A DNA stretch of 38,846 bases, from assembly GCA_035651955.1 (NCBI GenBank), contig DASRES010000089.1:1-38846 (forward strand), read 5' to 3'. A program made the translations under genes and the position numbers. Under the pieces are notes generated by a model. The model saw only the letters and a list, made by a program, of their open reading frames with translations. It searched no databases and was not told the DNA's origin. Below, piece by piece: positions 24,186 to 32,842 of this stretch. The stretch is from Acidimicrobiia bacterium. GTDB lineage: Bacteria; Actinomycetota; Acidimicrobiia; IMCC26256; JAMXLJ01. Within the stretch, counting starts at the first letter, position 1. The number at the start of each line of letters is the position of its first letter.

Positions 24186-25336
24186 GCGCGCACGCCGACG
24201 CGCTGCTCGACGCGGCGTGCGCCGCCACCGGTCTCGACGACTTCGGCGACGACTCGTTCCGCGAGGGACTCGACGTGTACGTCGCGTCGCTCGACGACGA
24301 GGCCCGTCTCAACGAGATCGGGCAGGCGGCGCTCGACGCGCAGATCGTGACCAACCTGAGCAATCGTCTCCGGGTGACGGACTGGATCGCGCATCACCCG
24401 GACGTCGAGCGCGAGCGCGTGGCGAGGCCGTTGTTCGTGCTCGGCCTCCCGCGCACCGGCACGACGTTCCTCAGCTACCTGCTCGACCAGGACGCTGACA
24501 ACCGGTCGCTCATGCGGTGGGAGGCTCAGGACAGCGTCCCACCGCCGGAGCGCGCGACGTTCACGACCGACCCGCGCATCGCGGCGACGCGTGAGTCGCA
24601 GACGATGCTCGACGCGCTCAATCCCGGGTTCAAGGCGGTGCACTACGAGGCGCCGGACGGGCCGACCGAGTGCGTCTCGGTCTTCGCGCAGGACTTCAAG
24701 GCCGTGCTGTGGGAGACCGTCGCCAACGTGCCGTCGTACGGCGAGTGGCTCGCGCACTGCGACTACACGTCGGCGTACCAGTACCACCGGCGGGTGCTGC
24801 AGCTGCTGCAGTCGCACGCGCCCGGACGCTGGTCCTTGAAGAGCCCGGCCCACTGCCTCGCGCTCGACGCTCTCCTCGCCACGTATCCCGACGCGCGCTT
24901 CGTCGTCACGCACCGCGACCCGGTCGTCGTCGTCGCATCGACGTGCAGCCTCGTGCGCTCGCTGTCGGGCACGTTCTCGGATGCCGACCACGGCACGTAC
25001 GTCGCGTCGCATTGGCCGGACGTGCTGGAGCAGATCGTGACGCGCGCCGACGCGTTCCGCGACGCGCACGGCGACGAGCGGTTCTACGACGTCGCGTACG
25101 TCGACCTCGTGCGCGATCCGGTCGGCACCGTACGTGCGATCTACGAGCACTTCGACGAGGAGCTGAGCGGCGATGCCGCCGCCGCAATGGCCCGGTACGC
25201 GTCTGACAACCGTCAGGGCAAGCACGGGACGCATGCGTACCGGCTCGAGGACCTCGGGCTGGACCCCGTGACGCTCGAGGAGCGCTTCGCCCCGTACCGC
25301 GAGCGTCACGGCATCCCGCACGAGCGAGTCCCGTAG
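24182..25336 (+). CDS. sulfotransferase-family protein, copy 2
   Basis: This 384-residue paralogue of the 21942-23111 product has FVLGLPRTGTT (85-95) as the PAPS loop, HRDPVVVVASTCSLVRSL as the 3'-phosphate region and DNRQGKHGTHAYRLEDLG near the C-terminus, matching DNPQGKHGVHAY in copy 1. The GTG at 24182 overlaps the preceding stop as GTGA. The next MDR gene starts two bases after its stop. Both copies keep the key loop, so both are probably active. They may act on different substrates or form one hetero-complex. Confidence 0.85.
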   Translation: MSAHADALLDAACAATGLDDFGDDSFREGLDVYVASLDDEARLNEIGQAALDAQIVTNLSNRLRVTDWIAHHPDVERERVARPLFVLGLPRTGTTFLSYLLDQDADNRSLMRWEAQDSVPPPERATFTTDPRIAATRESQTMLDALNPGFKAVHYEAPDGPTECVSVFAQDFKAVLWETVANVPSYGEWLAHCDYTSAYQYHRRVLQLLQSHAPGRWSLKSPAHCLALDALLATYPDARFVVTHRDPVVVVASTCSLVRSLSGTFSDADHGTYVASHWPDVLEQIVTRADAFRDAHGDERFYDVAYVDLVRDPVGTVRAIYEHFDEELSGDAAAAMARYASDNRQGKHGTHAYRLEDLGLDPVTLEERFAPYRERHGIPHERVP

Positions 25337-25338
25337 GG

Positions 25339-26403
25339 ATGCGCGCGTGGCGGGTGCACGACGTCGGTGAGCCGGACCGCGTGATCACGATGGAGGACGT
25401 CGCGCCACCCGAAGCGGGCGCGCTGCGCGGTCTGCGCATGAGCTTGGCGGGATGGGTGCCCGAGGGCGCTCCCGGCGCCGCGTCCGAGCCGCACGAGGAC
25501 TGGGTGGTCATCGACGTCGCGATGGCCGCGTTGTCGCTGCCCGACGTGACGATGGCGCGTGGGACGTACCCGGTCCCGGTATCCCGCCCGTACACGAGCG
25601 GCCAGGAGGGCGTCGGCGTCGTGACGGACGCCGCGCCGCGTCACCGTCACCTCGTGGGCCGGCGCGTCGCGGCGTGCATGATCCAGCCGTTCGGGAGCCT
25701 GGCCGATGTCGCCGTGGGCGTCGGCATGATCGTCGCGGTGTCGGACGCGATGCCCGACGCCGACGCCGCCGCCTTCCTCATCCCCGCGCACACCGGGTAC
25801 CACGCGGTGGTGCGGCGCGGGTCCGTCACGGACGGCGAAATCGTCGCGGTCACGGGTGCGGCGGGCGCGCTCGGCTCGGCATGCATCCAGCTCGCGAGAG
25901 CACGAGGCGCGACCGTGCTCGCGATCGTCGGCACCTCGGGCGAGGTCGACAAGGCGGAGCACTGCCGCGAGCTCGGAGCGGACGTGGTGATCGACCACAC
26001 ACGGGTCGACGTCCCAGACGCGTTGTTGCGCGAGACCGACGGCCGCGGCGTCGACGTCATCGTGGACCCCGTGCAGGGCGCGGCCGCCGCCGAGCTCAGG
26101 CGTGCATTGCGCGTCGGCGGCCGGCACGTGCTGTGCGGTCACGCCGGCGGGCTGGCCCCGATCGACCCGCACTTCTACCTGCGCAACCACACGCTCGTGG
26201 GCGTCACGCTCGGCGGGTACCCGCCCGACGAGATGCGGCGCATGCACGCGGAGACGCAGACCGCGCTCGACGTGATGCTGACCGCGGGAACGTACCGGCC
26301 GACGCCGACCCGCGTCGTCGGCTTCGCCGACGTCCCTACCGCGCTGGCCGACATCGCGGCCCGCCGCAGCGCGGGACGGATCGTCGTGGACATCCGGTCC
26401 TGA
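25339..26403 (+). CDS. zinc-free MDR reductase, copy 2
   Basis: This 354-residue member of the same family as 23118-24185 has the cofactor region VTGAAGALGSACIQLARARG and GRGVDVIVDPVQG. The N-terminal region is more divergent, with an extra PEGAPGAASEPHEDW stretch. There are no zinc ligands. It starts two bases after the second sulfotransferase stop. The gene order sulfotransferase-MDR-sulfotransferase-MDR indicates duplication of a two-gene unit. It ends 27 bases before the DUF1003 gene. Confidence 0.85.
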   Translation: MRAWRVHDVGEPDRVITMEDVAPPEAGALRGLRMSLAGWVPEGAPGAASEPHEDWVVIDVAMAALSLPDVTMARGTYPVPVSRPYTSGQEGVGVVTDAAPRHRHLVGRRVAACMIQPFGSLADVAVGVGMIVAVSDAMPDADAAAFLIPAHTGYHAVVRRGSVTDGEIVAVTGAAGALGSACIQLARARGATVLAIVGTSGEVDKAEHCRELGADVVIDHTRVDVPDALLRETDGRGVDVIVDPVQGAAAAELRRALRVGGRHVLCGHAGGLAPIDPHFYLRNHTLVGVTLGGYPPDEMRRMHAETQTALDVMLTAGTYRPTPTRVVGFADVPTALADIAARRSAGRIVVDIRS

Positions 26404-26430
26404 CGACGCGCGACGCGCGAACGTTCTGGC

Positions 26431-26967
26431 ATGACGAGCACGGCCGAAACCGATGTCCCGACGCCGGAGAGCGCCCCGCCGATGCGACGACGACGCATCG
26501 AGCGCCGCGGGTTCGTCGCGCGCTGGGATCGACATCCGTCCGTGCCGAGCGGCAACCAGCTCACGCTCGGCGAACGTGCTGCGGACGCGATGCGCAACGG
26601 CATGGGCTCGTGGAACTTCGTGTTCGCGTTCATCGCCGTGATGGCCGCGTGGGCGATCGCGAACAGCGTCTTCTATCTGTTCGGGCAGCACGGCAAGCAC
26701 GGGTTCGACCCCTACCCGTACATCCTCCTCAACCTGTTCCTCTCGATGGTCGCGGGCCTCCAAGGTGCGATCCTGCTCATCGCGGCGAAGCGCTCCGACC
26801 AGATCGCCAGTCAGCTCGCCGAGCACGACTACGCGACGGACATGAAGGCATCGGAACGCATCGAGGCCATCCACGAACGGCTGGAGGAGTTCGCGGTCGC
26901 GAACCGCCAGCTCCTCGAGCAGAACACCGCGCTCCTGCGCCAGATCGCCGACCACGTCGCAAAGTGA
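26431..26967 (+). CDS. DUF1003 membrane protein
   Basis: This 178-residue protein has the DUF1003 signature: GERAADAMRNGMGSWNF, a membrane helix at about 62-85, FDPYPYILLNLFLS (92-105) leading into a second helix to about 119, then a soluble tail with heptad-like pattern (AIHERLEEFAVANRQLLEQN). The N-terminus is basic and unstructured (PPMRRRRIERR). The family is widespread and of unknown function. It lies 27 bases after the MDR gene and may be read through from it. The small upstream gap shows no clear ribosome site or promoter. Confidence 0.85.
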   Translation: MTSTAETDVPTPESAPPMRRRRIERRGFVARWDRHPSVPSGNQLTLGERAADAMRNGMGSWNFVFAFIAVMAAWAIANSVFYLFGQHGKHGFDPYPYILLNLFLSMVAGLQGAILLIAAKRSDQIASQLAEHDYATDMKASERIEAIHERLEEFAVANRQLLEQNTALLRQIADHVAK

Positions 26968-27043
26968 CGCGCGCGGCACGAATGCTGCGCGGAGACCCGC
27001 CGAGACAGCGATAACTGTCACACCCTCGTTGCACAATGAACGC

Positions 27044-28291
27044 ATGCTCGACGTGGCGGAGGTGCGCGAGGTGCGAGAGGTGCGGGACCGGGTCGGCGCG
27101 CTGTTGCGCGCGCTCGAACCCGACGCGGTCGCGCTGACCGACGCCGAGCCGATGTGGGACGCGTTCGACCGGATCGAACGCCACGCCGCGAACGCGAAGA
27201 CGTTGCTCGCGCGCCGCGTCGAGGACGCTGCCGCATGGCGTCAGCGAGGCCACCGCGACGCGGCGGAGGGACTCGCCAAGAAGGCGGGCACGACCCGCGG
27301 CGCGGCGCGTCAGCAGCTGAACCTGTCCAAGAAGCTCGATTCGCATCCCGCGACCGAGACGGCGATGCGCAAGGGCGAGATCTCGCCGACCCAGGCCGCG
27401 ATCATCGCCGCGGGTGCGAACGGCGACGCCGCCGCCGAGAGGCGGTTGCTCGACAAGGCGCTGACCTCGACGGTCGCCGAGCTCCGACAGCAGGCAGCGC
27501 GCGAACGCGCGGCGGCCGATCCCGACCCGGGAGCGACCGAGCGCCGCATCCACGCGGAGCGCCGGGCCCGCATGTGGACCGACGACGAGGACCGCTGGCA
27601 CTTCAACGCGGTCGGGACCGTGCGCGACGGAAGCCGCGTCGCCCGCGTGCTGGAACGGGTCGTCAACGAGGAGTTCACGAACGCGCGCCGGGAGGGGCGG
27701 CGCGAGGAACGCGACGCGTACGCCTTCGACGCGTTCGTCCGCGTCTTCCGGGAACACGACGAGCGACCCGAGGCGGCCGACAAGACGTCGAAGAAGAAGC
27801 ATCGCCGCCCGTCGTACCTGTCGATCCTGCGCCTCGACCACGAAGCGCTGCTGCGCGGCCACGTCGCAGGCGACGAGCTGTGCGAGATCGCCGGCGTCGG
27901 GCCCGTCCCCGTGAAGACCGCACGCACGCTGCTCGGCGACACCATCCTCAAGCTGGTCATCACCAAGGGTGAAGACGTCGCCAACGTCACCCACCTGGGT
28001 CGCGGGCCGAAGGTCGCGCAGAAGATCGCCTTGTTGTGGCAGTCACCGTGTTGCAGCGTGGAGGGATGCACGCGCACGCGGATCGAGCTCCACCACCGCG
28101 ACCCGTGGGCGAGGACCAAGCACACGAGGCTCGGTGAGCTCGACTGCCTGTGCGCGTTCCACCACGACCTCAAGCACCGAGACGGCTGGGGGCTCGTCGG
28201 CGGCACCGGCAACCGAGCGATGGTGCCGCCCGACCATCCCGACCACCCCGAGAACCACCCGAAGAACCGGCCCAAGGACGACACGAGCTGA
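27044..28291 (+). CDS. DUF222/13E12-type protein with C-terminal HNH nuclease
   Basis: This protein of about 415 residues has an N-terminal helical DUF222 region (GLAKKAGTTRGAARQQLNLS, GEISPTQAAIIAAGA) and a C-terminal HNH domain with zinc-like CSVEGC, the histidine pair IELHHRDPWA, and LCAFHHDLKHRDGW. Such proteins are common and multi-copy in actinobacteria; a role in DNA cleavage is assumed from the HNH fold. I give ATG 27044; a TTG 15 bases upstream is also open. Between 27004 and 27043 lie an inverted repeat, GACAG-N6-CTGTC (27004-27019), and CACAAT six bases before the ATG, which could be a weak leaderless -10 box. Confidence 0.82.
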   Translation: MLDVAEVREVREVRDRVGALLRALEPDAVALTDAEPMWDAFDRIERHAANAKTLLARRVEDAAAWRQRGHRDAAEGLAKKAGTTRGAARQQLNLSKKLDSHPATETAMRKGEISPTQAAIIAAGANGDAAAERRLLDKALTSTVAELRQQAARERAAADPDPGATERRIHAERRARMWTDDEDRWHFNAVGTVRDGSRVARVLERVVNEEFTNARREGRREERDAYAFDAFVRVFREHDERPEAADKTSKKKHRRPSYLSILRLDHEALLRGHVAGDELCEIAGVGPVPVKTARTLLGDTILKLVITKGEDVANVTHLGRGPKVAQKIALLWQSPCCSVEGCTRTRIELHHRDPWARTKHTRLGELDCLCAFHHDLKHRDGWGLVGGTGNRAMVPPDHPDHPENHPKNRPKDDTS

Positions 28292-28374
28292 CTGACGTGC
28301 CCGTCATGCACGGCACGGCGAGGATCGACTAACACTCACGTCAGCGATCACGGCCGCCCGCGCGCCGCGGGCCG
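28292..28374. terminator. inverted repeats in the gap after the HNH gene
   Basis: CTGACGTG (28292-28299) and CACGTCAG (28337-28344) are a perfect inverted repeat with a 37-base spacer. A second GC-rich hairpin (28351-28374, CCCGCG pairing with CGCGGG, small bulge) follows. Together they could end transcription of the HNH gene. CTAACACT between them might instead belong to a promoter for the SDR gene. No U-tract is present. Confidence 0.4.
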
Positions 28375-28397
28375 ACACGTCTCGGGAGCGAGGTCAC

Positions 28398-29228
28398 ATG
28401 GGTCTGTTCGACGCGTTCAGGTACGACGGCAAGCGGGCGCTCGTCGTCGGCGGCGCGACCGGCATGGGTGCCGCGGTCGTCGCGCTGGTGAAGGACGCCG
28501 GCGCGGAGGTCGTCGCGATGGACCGGGCGAACATCGACGCGAAGGGAGTGACCGCGATCCACGTCGATCTCGCCGACAAGGCGTCGATCGACAACGCCGT
28601 CGACGAGTGCGGTGGCGAGGTCCACGCGCTCTTCTCGTGCGCCGGCGTCGCCGACGGCACGCCCGGGATCGAGAAGATCAACTTCCTCGGCCACCGCTAC
28701 ATGCTCGACCGCCTGCTCGAGAAGCGGATGATGCCGCGCGGCTCGGCGGTCGGGTTCATCTCGTCGGCGGCCGGGCTCGGCTGGCAGTCGAACCTGCCGC
28801 TGCTCAAGGAGTACCTCGACATCACGGACTTCGACGAGGCGTCACGCTGGGCCCAGGAGCACGGCAAGGCCGACTACATGTGGAGCAAGCAGGCGATCAA
28901 CACGTATGTCGCGCGCGAGGCGTTCCGTCTGCTGAAGCAGGGGATCCGCATCAACTCGATCCTCCCCGGCCCGACCGACACGCCCCTCGCGCAGGCGAAC
29001 GCGGACCTATGGCTCGGGTTCGGTGCCGACTACCGGGGCGAGGTCGGCATCGACGCATCGACGCCGCTCGAGCAGGCGTACCCGCTCGTCTTCCTGTGCA
29101 GCGACGCGGCCGTCGGCATCACGGGCATCACGATGATCACGGACGCCGGCTACGTGAGCTCGGGCATCACCGAGTCGTTCCCGGCCGCGACGCCCGTCGT
29201 CGGGTTCCTCTCGGGCGCGCTCTCGTAG
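28398..29228 (+). CDS. SDR-family hydroxysteroid-dehydrogenase-like oxidoreductase
   Basis: This 276-residue short-chain dehydrogenase has GGATGMG (18-24), a serine in FISSAAG (about 122-123) and YMWSK with Y160 and K164. It resembles the 3-alpha-hydroxysteroid dehydrogenase/carbonyl reductase group, in which a long insertion lies between serine and tyrosine, as here (LLKEYLDITDFDEA). It should interconvert an alcohol and a ketone with NAD(P). The ATG at 28398 has GAGG four bases upstream. Its TAG shares one base with the GTG of the DUF35-thiolase fusion (TAGTG), so the two are coupled and probably act in sequence. Confidence 0.87.
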   Translation: MGLFDAFRYDGKRALVVGGATGMGAAVVALVKDAGAEVVAMDRANIDAKGVTAIHVDLADKASIDNAVDECGGEVHALFSCAGVADGTPGIEKINFLGHRYMLDRLLEKRMMPRGSAVGFISSAAGLGWQSNLPLLKEYLDITDFDEASRWAQEHGKADYMWSKQAINTYVAREAFRLLKQGIRINSILPGPTDTPLAQANADLWLGFGADYRGEVGIDASTPLEQAYPLVFLCSDAAVGITGITMITDAGYVSSGITESFPAATPVVGFLSGALS

Positions 29229-30877
29229 TGGAGGTCGCGCGGCCGCTCCCGCTCCTCACCCCGTCGAACGAGTGGTTCTGGACGTCGGGCCGCGACGGCA
29301 AGCTGCGCATCCAGGGCTGCACGGAGTGCGGGACGCTCGTGCACCCACCCGTGCCGATCTGCCCGGCGTGCCGCAGCACCGCGTGGGAGCCGACGGTCGT
29401 CTCGGGGCGCGGCACGGTCGTGGGCGTGACCGTCAACCACCACATGTGGCACCCGGCGTTCGAGCCCCCGTACGCGATCGCCAACGTCGCGCTCGAGGAG
29501 GACGCGCACGTCCACCTGACGACGAACGTCGTCGGCTGCGATCCCGACGACGTGCACGTCGGGCAGGAGGTCCGGGTCCGGTTCGAGCAGCACGACGACG
29601 CCTGGCTCCCGCTGTTCGAGCCGACCGGCACGATCGACCCGCGCGACCGCGTGGGCGAGCCGCGCCGTCCGACGCCGCGGCCGCCCGTGAGCGATCACCG
29701 GTTCGAGCACCGCGCCGTCCTGTCGGGCGTCGGGCGTTCCGCGATCGGTCGCCGCCTGATGCGCGACCCGCTCTCGCTGACGGTCGACGCCTGCCTCGCC
29801 GCCGTCGCCGACGCGGGTCTCACGCTCGACGACATCGACGGCCTCTCCACGTACCCGGGCGGGCTCAGCGGCATGGGGATGAGCGAAGGCGGTGTCACCG
29901 CGGTCGAGGAGGCGCTGCGCATCCACCCGACGTGGCACAACGGCGGCGGTGAGCTGCCCGGACCGGGCGGATCGGTGATCGCCGCGATGCTCGCCGTCGC
30001 GAGCGGGCTGTGCCGTCACGTGCTGTGCTTCCGGACGGTCTGGGAGTCGACGTACGCGACGCTCGGTCTCGCGCTCGCGAGCGGAGCCGGCACGGGACGG
30101 GTCTCCGGTCCGCTGATGGAGTGGCGCGCGCCGTTCGGAGCGATGTCGGCCGCCAACTGGATCGGCATGAACGCGAACCAGTACTTCCACCGGTACGGCG
30201 CCACCCGGGAGATGCTCGGCCGCATCGCGCTCAACGGCCGCGCGAACGCGGCGCGCAACCCGGTCGCGATCTACCGCGACCCCATGACGATGGACGACTA
30301 CATGTCCGCGCGTCCGATCACGACGCCGTTCGGCCTCTACGACTGCGATGTGCCCTGCGACGCGTCCGTCGCGGTCGTCGTGTCCGACGCGTCCGTCGCG
30401 CGCGACCTGCCGAAGCCCGCGGTCGCGGTCGAGGCGGTCGGCACGCAGATCACCGAGCGCGTCTCGTGGGACCAGGACACCGTGACGCACGAGCCGCAGG
30501 TGCTCGGTCAGTCCGCGCACCTCTGGACGCGCACGGACCTCCGGCCGACCGACGTCGACCTCGCGCTGGTCTACGACGGGTTCACGTTCAACGCGATCAC
30601 GTGGCTCGAGGCGCTCGGGTTCTGCGGCATCGGCGAGGCGAAGGACTGGATCGGCGACGGCTCGCGCATCGCGATCGACGGCGACCTGCCCGTCAACCCG
30701 CACGGCGGCCAGCTCTCCGAAGGACGGACGCACGGCTACGGCTTCGTCTACGAGGCGGTCGTGCAGCTCCGCCACGACGCCGGCGAGCGCCAGGTCGCGG
30801 ACGCGCGGACCGCGGTGGTGACGTCGGGCGGCGGCACGCCGTCGGGCGTGCTGCTGCTCCGGCGTGGTGGTGCCTAA
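29228..30877 (+). CDS. DUF35-thiolase fusion (Ltp2-type aldolase candidate)
   Basis: This 549-residue chain starts with a DUF35 zinc ribbon (CTEC 31-34, CPAC 45-48) and OB fold to about residue 135. A Pro/Arg-rich linker (about 137-160) leads to a thiolase-like domain from about 163. The thiolase part has LVYDGFTFNAITWLEALGFC and LPVNPHGGQLSEG (about H492), but reads GGGELPGPGGSV where the acyl cysteine is expected. It is thus the same aldolase-type pair as the genes at 3816-5515, joined in one chain in the opposite order. It probably splits a 3-hydroxyacyl-CoA-type substrate, releasing a ketone or aldehyde and a short acyl-CoA. The GTG at 29228 overlaps the SDR stop. Confidence 0.87.
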   Translation: MEVARPLPLLTPSNEWFWTSGRDGKLRIQGCTECGTLVHPPVPICPACRSTAWEPTVVSGRGTVVGVTVNHHMWHPAFEPPYAIANVALEEDAHVHLTTNVVGCDPDDVHVGQEVRVRFEQHDDAWLPLFEPTGTIDPRDRVGEPRRPTPRPPVSDHRFEHRAVLSGVGRSAIGRRLMRDPLSLTVDACLAAVADAGLTLDDIDGLSTYPGGLSGMGMSEGGVTAVEEALRIHPTWHNGGGELPGPGGSVIAAMLAVASGLCRHVLCFRTVWESTYATLGLALASGAGTGRVSGPLMEWRAPFGAMSAANWIGMNANQYFHRYGATREMLGRIALNGRANAARNPVAIYRDPMTMDDYMSARPITTPFGLYDCDVPCDASVAVVVSDASVARDLPKPAVAVEAVGTQITERVSWDQDTVTHEPQVLGQSAHLWTRTDLRPTDVDLALVYDGFTFNAITWLEALGFCGIGEAKDWIGDGSRIAIDGDLPVNPHGGQLSEGRTHGYGFVYEAVVQLRHDAGERQVADARTAVVTSGGGTPSGVLLLRRGGA

Positions 30878-30910
30878 CATCCGCGTCACCTTTCCAGTGG
30901 AGGTAGCACC

Positions 30911-31663
30911 GTGCGAACCGTCGTCGTCGGCGCGTCGACCGGGCTCGGTCGTTGCATCGCAATCGGACTGGGTCAACGCGGCGCGCGCGTCGCCCTCCTC
31001 GCCCGCTCGGTCGACAAGCTCGAGCGCGCGGCCGAGGAGGCGGGCAACGGCGCCATCGCGATCGCGTGCGACGTCACCGACGAGCCGGCCTGCCGAGCCG
31101 CGATCGCCAAGGCGGCCGCCGAGCTCGGCGGCATCGACGCGTTCGTCTACACGCCGGCGATCGGGCCGCTCGCCCGCCTCGCGGAGACCGACGCCGCGAC
31201 GTGGCAGCGCACGTTCGCGACGAACGTCACCGGCGCGGCCATCGCGACGGCCGCCGCGCTCCCCGCGCTCACGGAGTCGTCCGGCACCGCGGTCTACCTC
31301 TCGTCGGTGAGCGCGTCGCTCACACCACCGTGGCCCGGGCTCGCCGCGTACGCGGTGAGCAAGGCCGCGCTCGACAAGCTCGTCGAGGCATGGCGCATCG
31401 AGCACCCGGGCATCGGCTTCACGCGCCTCGTCGTCGGCGACTGTGCCGGCGGGGAGGGTGACGCGATGACGCACTTCGCGAACGCCTGGGACCCCGACCT
31501 CGCCGCCGAGATCGGCCAGCAGTGGGTGTCGAAGGGCTACCTCAGCGGGTCGTTGATCGACGTGAACGAGGTGGTCGGCGTGGTCGACGCCGTGCTGCGT
31601 TGCGGGGCGACCGCGTCGCTCCCATCGGTGACCGTGGCACCCCGGCCGCCGACCGATGGGTGA
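30911..31663 (+). CDS. SDR-family oxidoreductase
   Basis: This 250-residue short-chain dehydrogenase has GASTGLG (7-13), the serine pair in YLSSVSA (about 131-132) and YAVSK with Y147 and K151. It lacks a recognisable substrate signature. The GTG at 30911 has GGAGG seven bases upstream. TAACAT at 30875-30880, which includes the stop of the fusion gene, could be a -10 box, but read-through across 33 bases is equally likely. Its stop overlaps the epoxide hydrolase start by eight bases (ATGGGTGA). Confidence 0.85.
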   Translation: MRTVVVGASTGLGRCIAIGLGQRGARVALLARSVDKLERAAEEAGNGAIAIACDVTDEPACRAAIAKAAAELGGIDAFVYTPAIGPLARLAETDAATWQRTFATNVTGAAIATAAALPALTESSGTAVYLSSVSASLTPPWPGLAAYAVSKAALDKLVEAWRIEHPGIGFTRLVVGDCAGGEGDAMTHFANAWDPDLAAEIGQQWVSKGYLSGSLIDVNEVVGVVDAVLRCGATASLPSVTVAPRPPTDG

Positions 31664-32780
31664 CACGCTCGAACGGTTCACGATCCACGTCGACGACCGC
31701 GTCCTCGACGACCTCCGCGCCCGTCTCGCGCTGACGCGCTTCCCCGACCAGATCGCGGAGACGGGCTGGGAGTACGGCATCCCCGTCGACTATGTCCGCG
31801 ACCTCGTCGGCTACTGGCGGAACAGGTACGACTGGCGCACCCACGAAGCGCGGCTGAACGAGCTCGACCACTTCCGCACCGAGATCGACGGCCAACCGAT
31901 CCACTTCGTGCACGCGAGGTCCACCGCCGCCGATGCGTTCCCACTGTTGCTGACGCACGGCTGGCCGGGTTCGGTCGTGGAGTTCCTCGACGTGATCCCG
32001 CTGCTCACGGCGCCCGGCGACGGGATCGCGTTCGACGTCGTCGCGCCGTCGTTGCCCGGCTATGCCTTCTCGGGACCGACGCACACGCGCGGGTGGGACG
32101 TCTCGCGCATCGCGCGCGCGTTCGCAGCGTTGATGGACCGACTCGGGTACGAGCGGTACGGCGCGCAGGGCGGGGACTGGGGCGCGCAGGTCGCGACACG
32201 CATCGGCGCGCTGGACACCGGACACTGCGCGGCGATCCACCTCAACATGCCGATCGCAAATCCCCCGGCCGAGCCGGTCGAGCTCGGCGACGCCGACAAG
32301 GCCGACCTCGCCGCCATGCAACGGTTCGCGCGTGCGGAGTCCGGCTACGCGAACGAGCAGGCGACCAAGCCCCAGACGCTCGGCGTCGCGCTCAACGACT
32401 CCCCGGCCGGGCTGCTCGCCTGGATCGTCGAGAAGCTCCGGACGTGGAGCGACTGCGACGGCGATCCCGAGAACGTCTTCACGCGCGACCAGATGCTCAC
32501 GAACGTGATGGCGTACTGGGTCACGCAGACGATCACGTCCTCGGCCCGCCTCTACTGGGAGCACCAGCACACCCGCGACGGGCAGCCCGAGTACGTCGCG
32601 GTCCCGACGGGCGTGGCGCGCTACCCGAAGGAGATCCTCCGCTACCCGCGCCCCTGGGTCGAACACCGCTACAACGTGACGCACTGGGCCGAGATGCCAC
32701 GGGGCGGGCACTTCGCCGCGATGGAGCAACCCGAGCTGTTCGCCGGCGACCTGCGCACCTTCTTCCGCACCGTCGCGTGA
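31656..32780 (+). CDS. epoxide hydrolase with N-terminal EHN domain
   Basis: This 374-residue hydrolase of the juvenile-hormone/microsomal type has an N-terminal EHN region (about 5-110), HGWPGS (101-106) as the oxyanion element, nucleophile D174 in AQGGDWGAQ and H352 in GGHFAAMEQP. Microsomal members have a membrane anchor; I see none here. It should hydrolyse an epoxide to a diol through an ester intermediate. An epoxide could arise from a P450 in this window. The ATG at 31656 overlaps the SDR stop. The next gene starts 62 bases downstream with its own promoter. Confidence 0.9.
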   Translation: MGDTLERFTIHVDDRVLDDLRARLALTRFPDQIAETGWEYGIPVDYVRDLVGYWRNRYDWRTHEARLNELDHFRTEIDGQPIHFVHARSTAADAFPLLLTHGWPGSVVEFLDVIPLLTAPGDGIAFDVVAPSLPGYAFSGPTHTRGWDVSRIARAFAALMDRLGYERYGAQGGDWGAQVATRIGALDTGHCAAIHLNMPIANPPAEPVELGDADKADLAAMQRFARAESGYANEQATKPQTLGVALNDSPAGLLAWIVEKLRTWSDCDGDPENVFTRDQMLTNVMAYWVTQTITSSARLYWEHQHTRDGQPEYVAVPTGVARYPKEILRYPRPWVEHRYNVTHWAEMPRGGHFAAMEQPELFAGDLRTFFRTVA

Positions 32781-32786
32781 GCAGGA

Positions 32787-32824
32787 TTGCCCCGACCCGA
32801 CATTCGTGTCATAGTCGGTGACAC
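32787..32824 (+). promoter_or_regulatory. promoter with operator candidate for the 32843-37706 operon
   Basis: TTGCCC (32787-32792) and CATAGT (32810-32815) are 17 bases apart and form a plausible promoter. GTGTCA-N7-TGACAC (32806-32824) is a perfect inverted repeat covering the -10 box, so a bound protein would block transcription. GGAGG follows five bases before the ATG at 32843. The TetR gene at the far end of this operon (37092) is the obvious candidate to bind it; that is inference. Confidence 0.6.
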
Positions 32825-32842
32825 CAATTTCCGGAGGTCCGC

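Noticed and set aside
26231-26250. Fourth copy of the GATGCGGC arm inside the second MDR gene.
   Set aside because: It has no complementary arm nearby and the match is short, so it is chance within coding sequence.
27044-28291. HNH protein as a homing endonuclease or mobile element.
   Set aside because: No intron, intein or flanking repeats; the DUF222 region indicates the ordinary actinobacterial 13E12 family.
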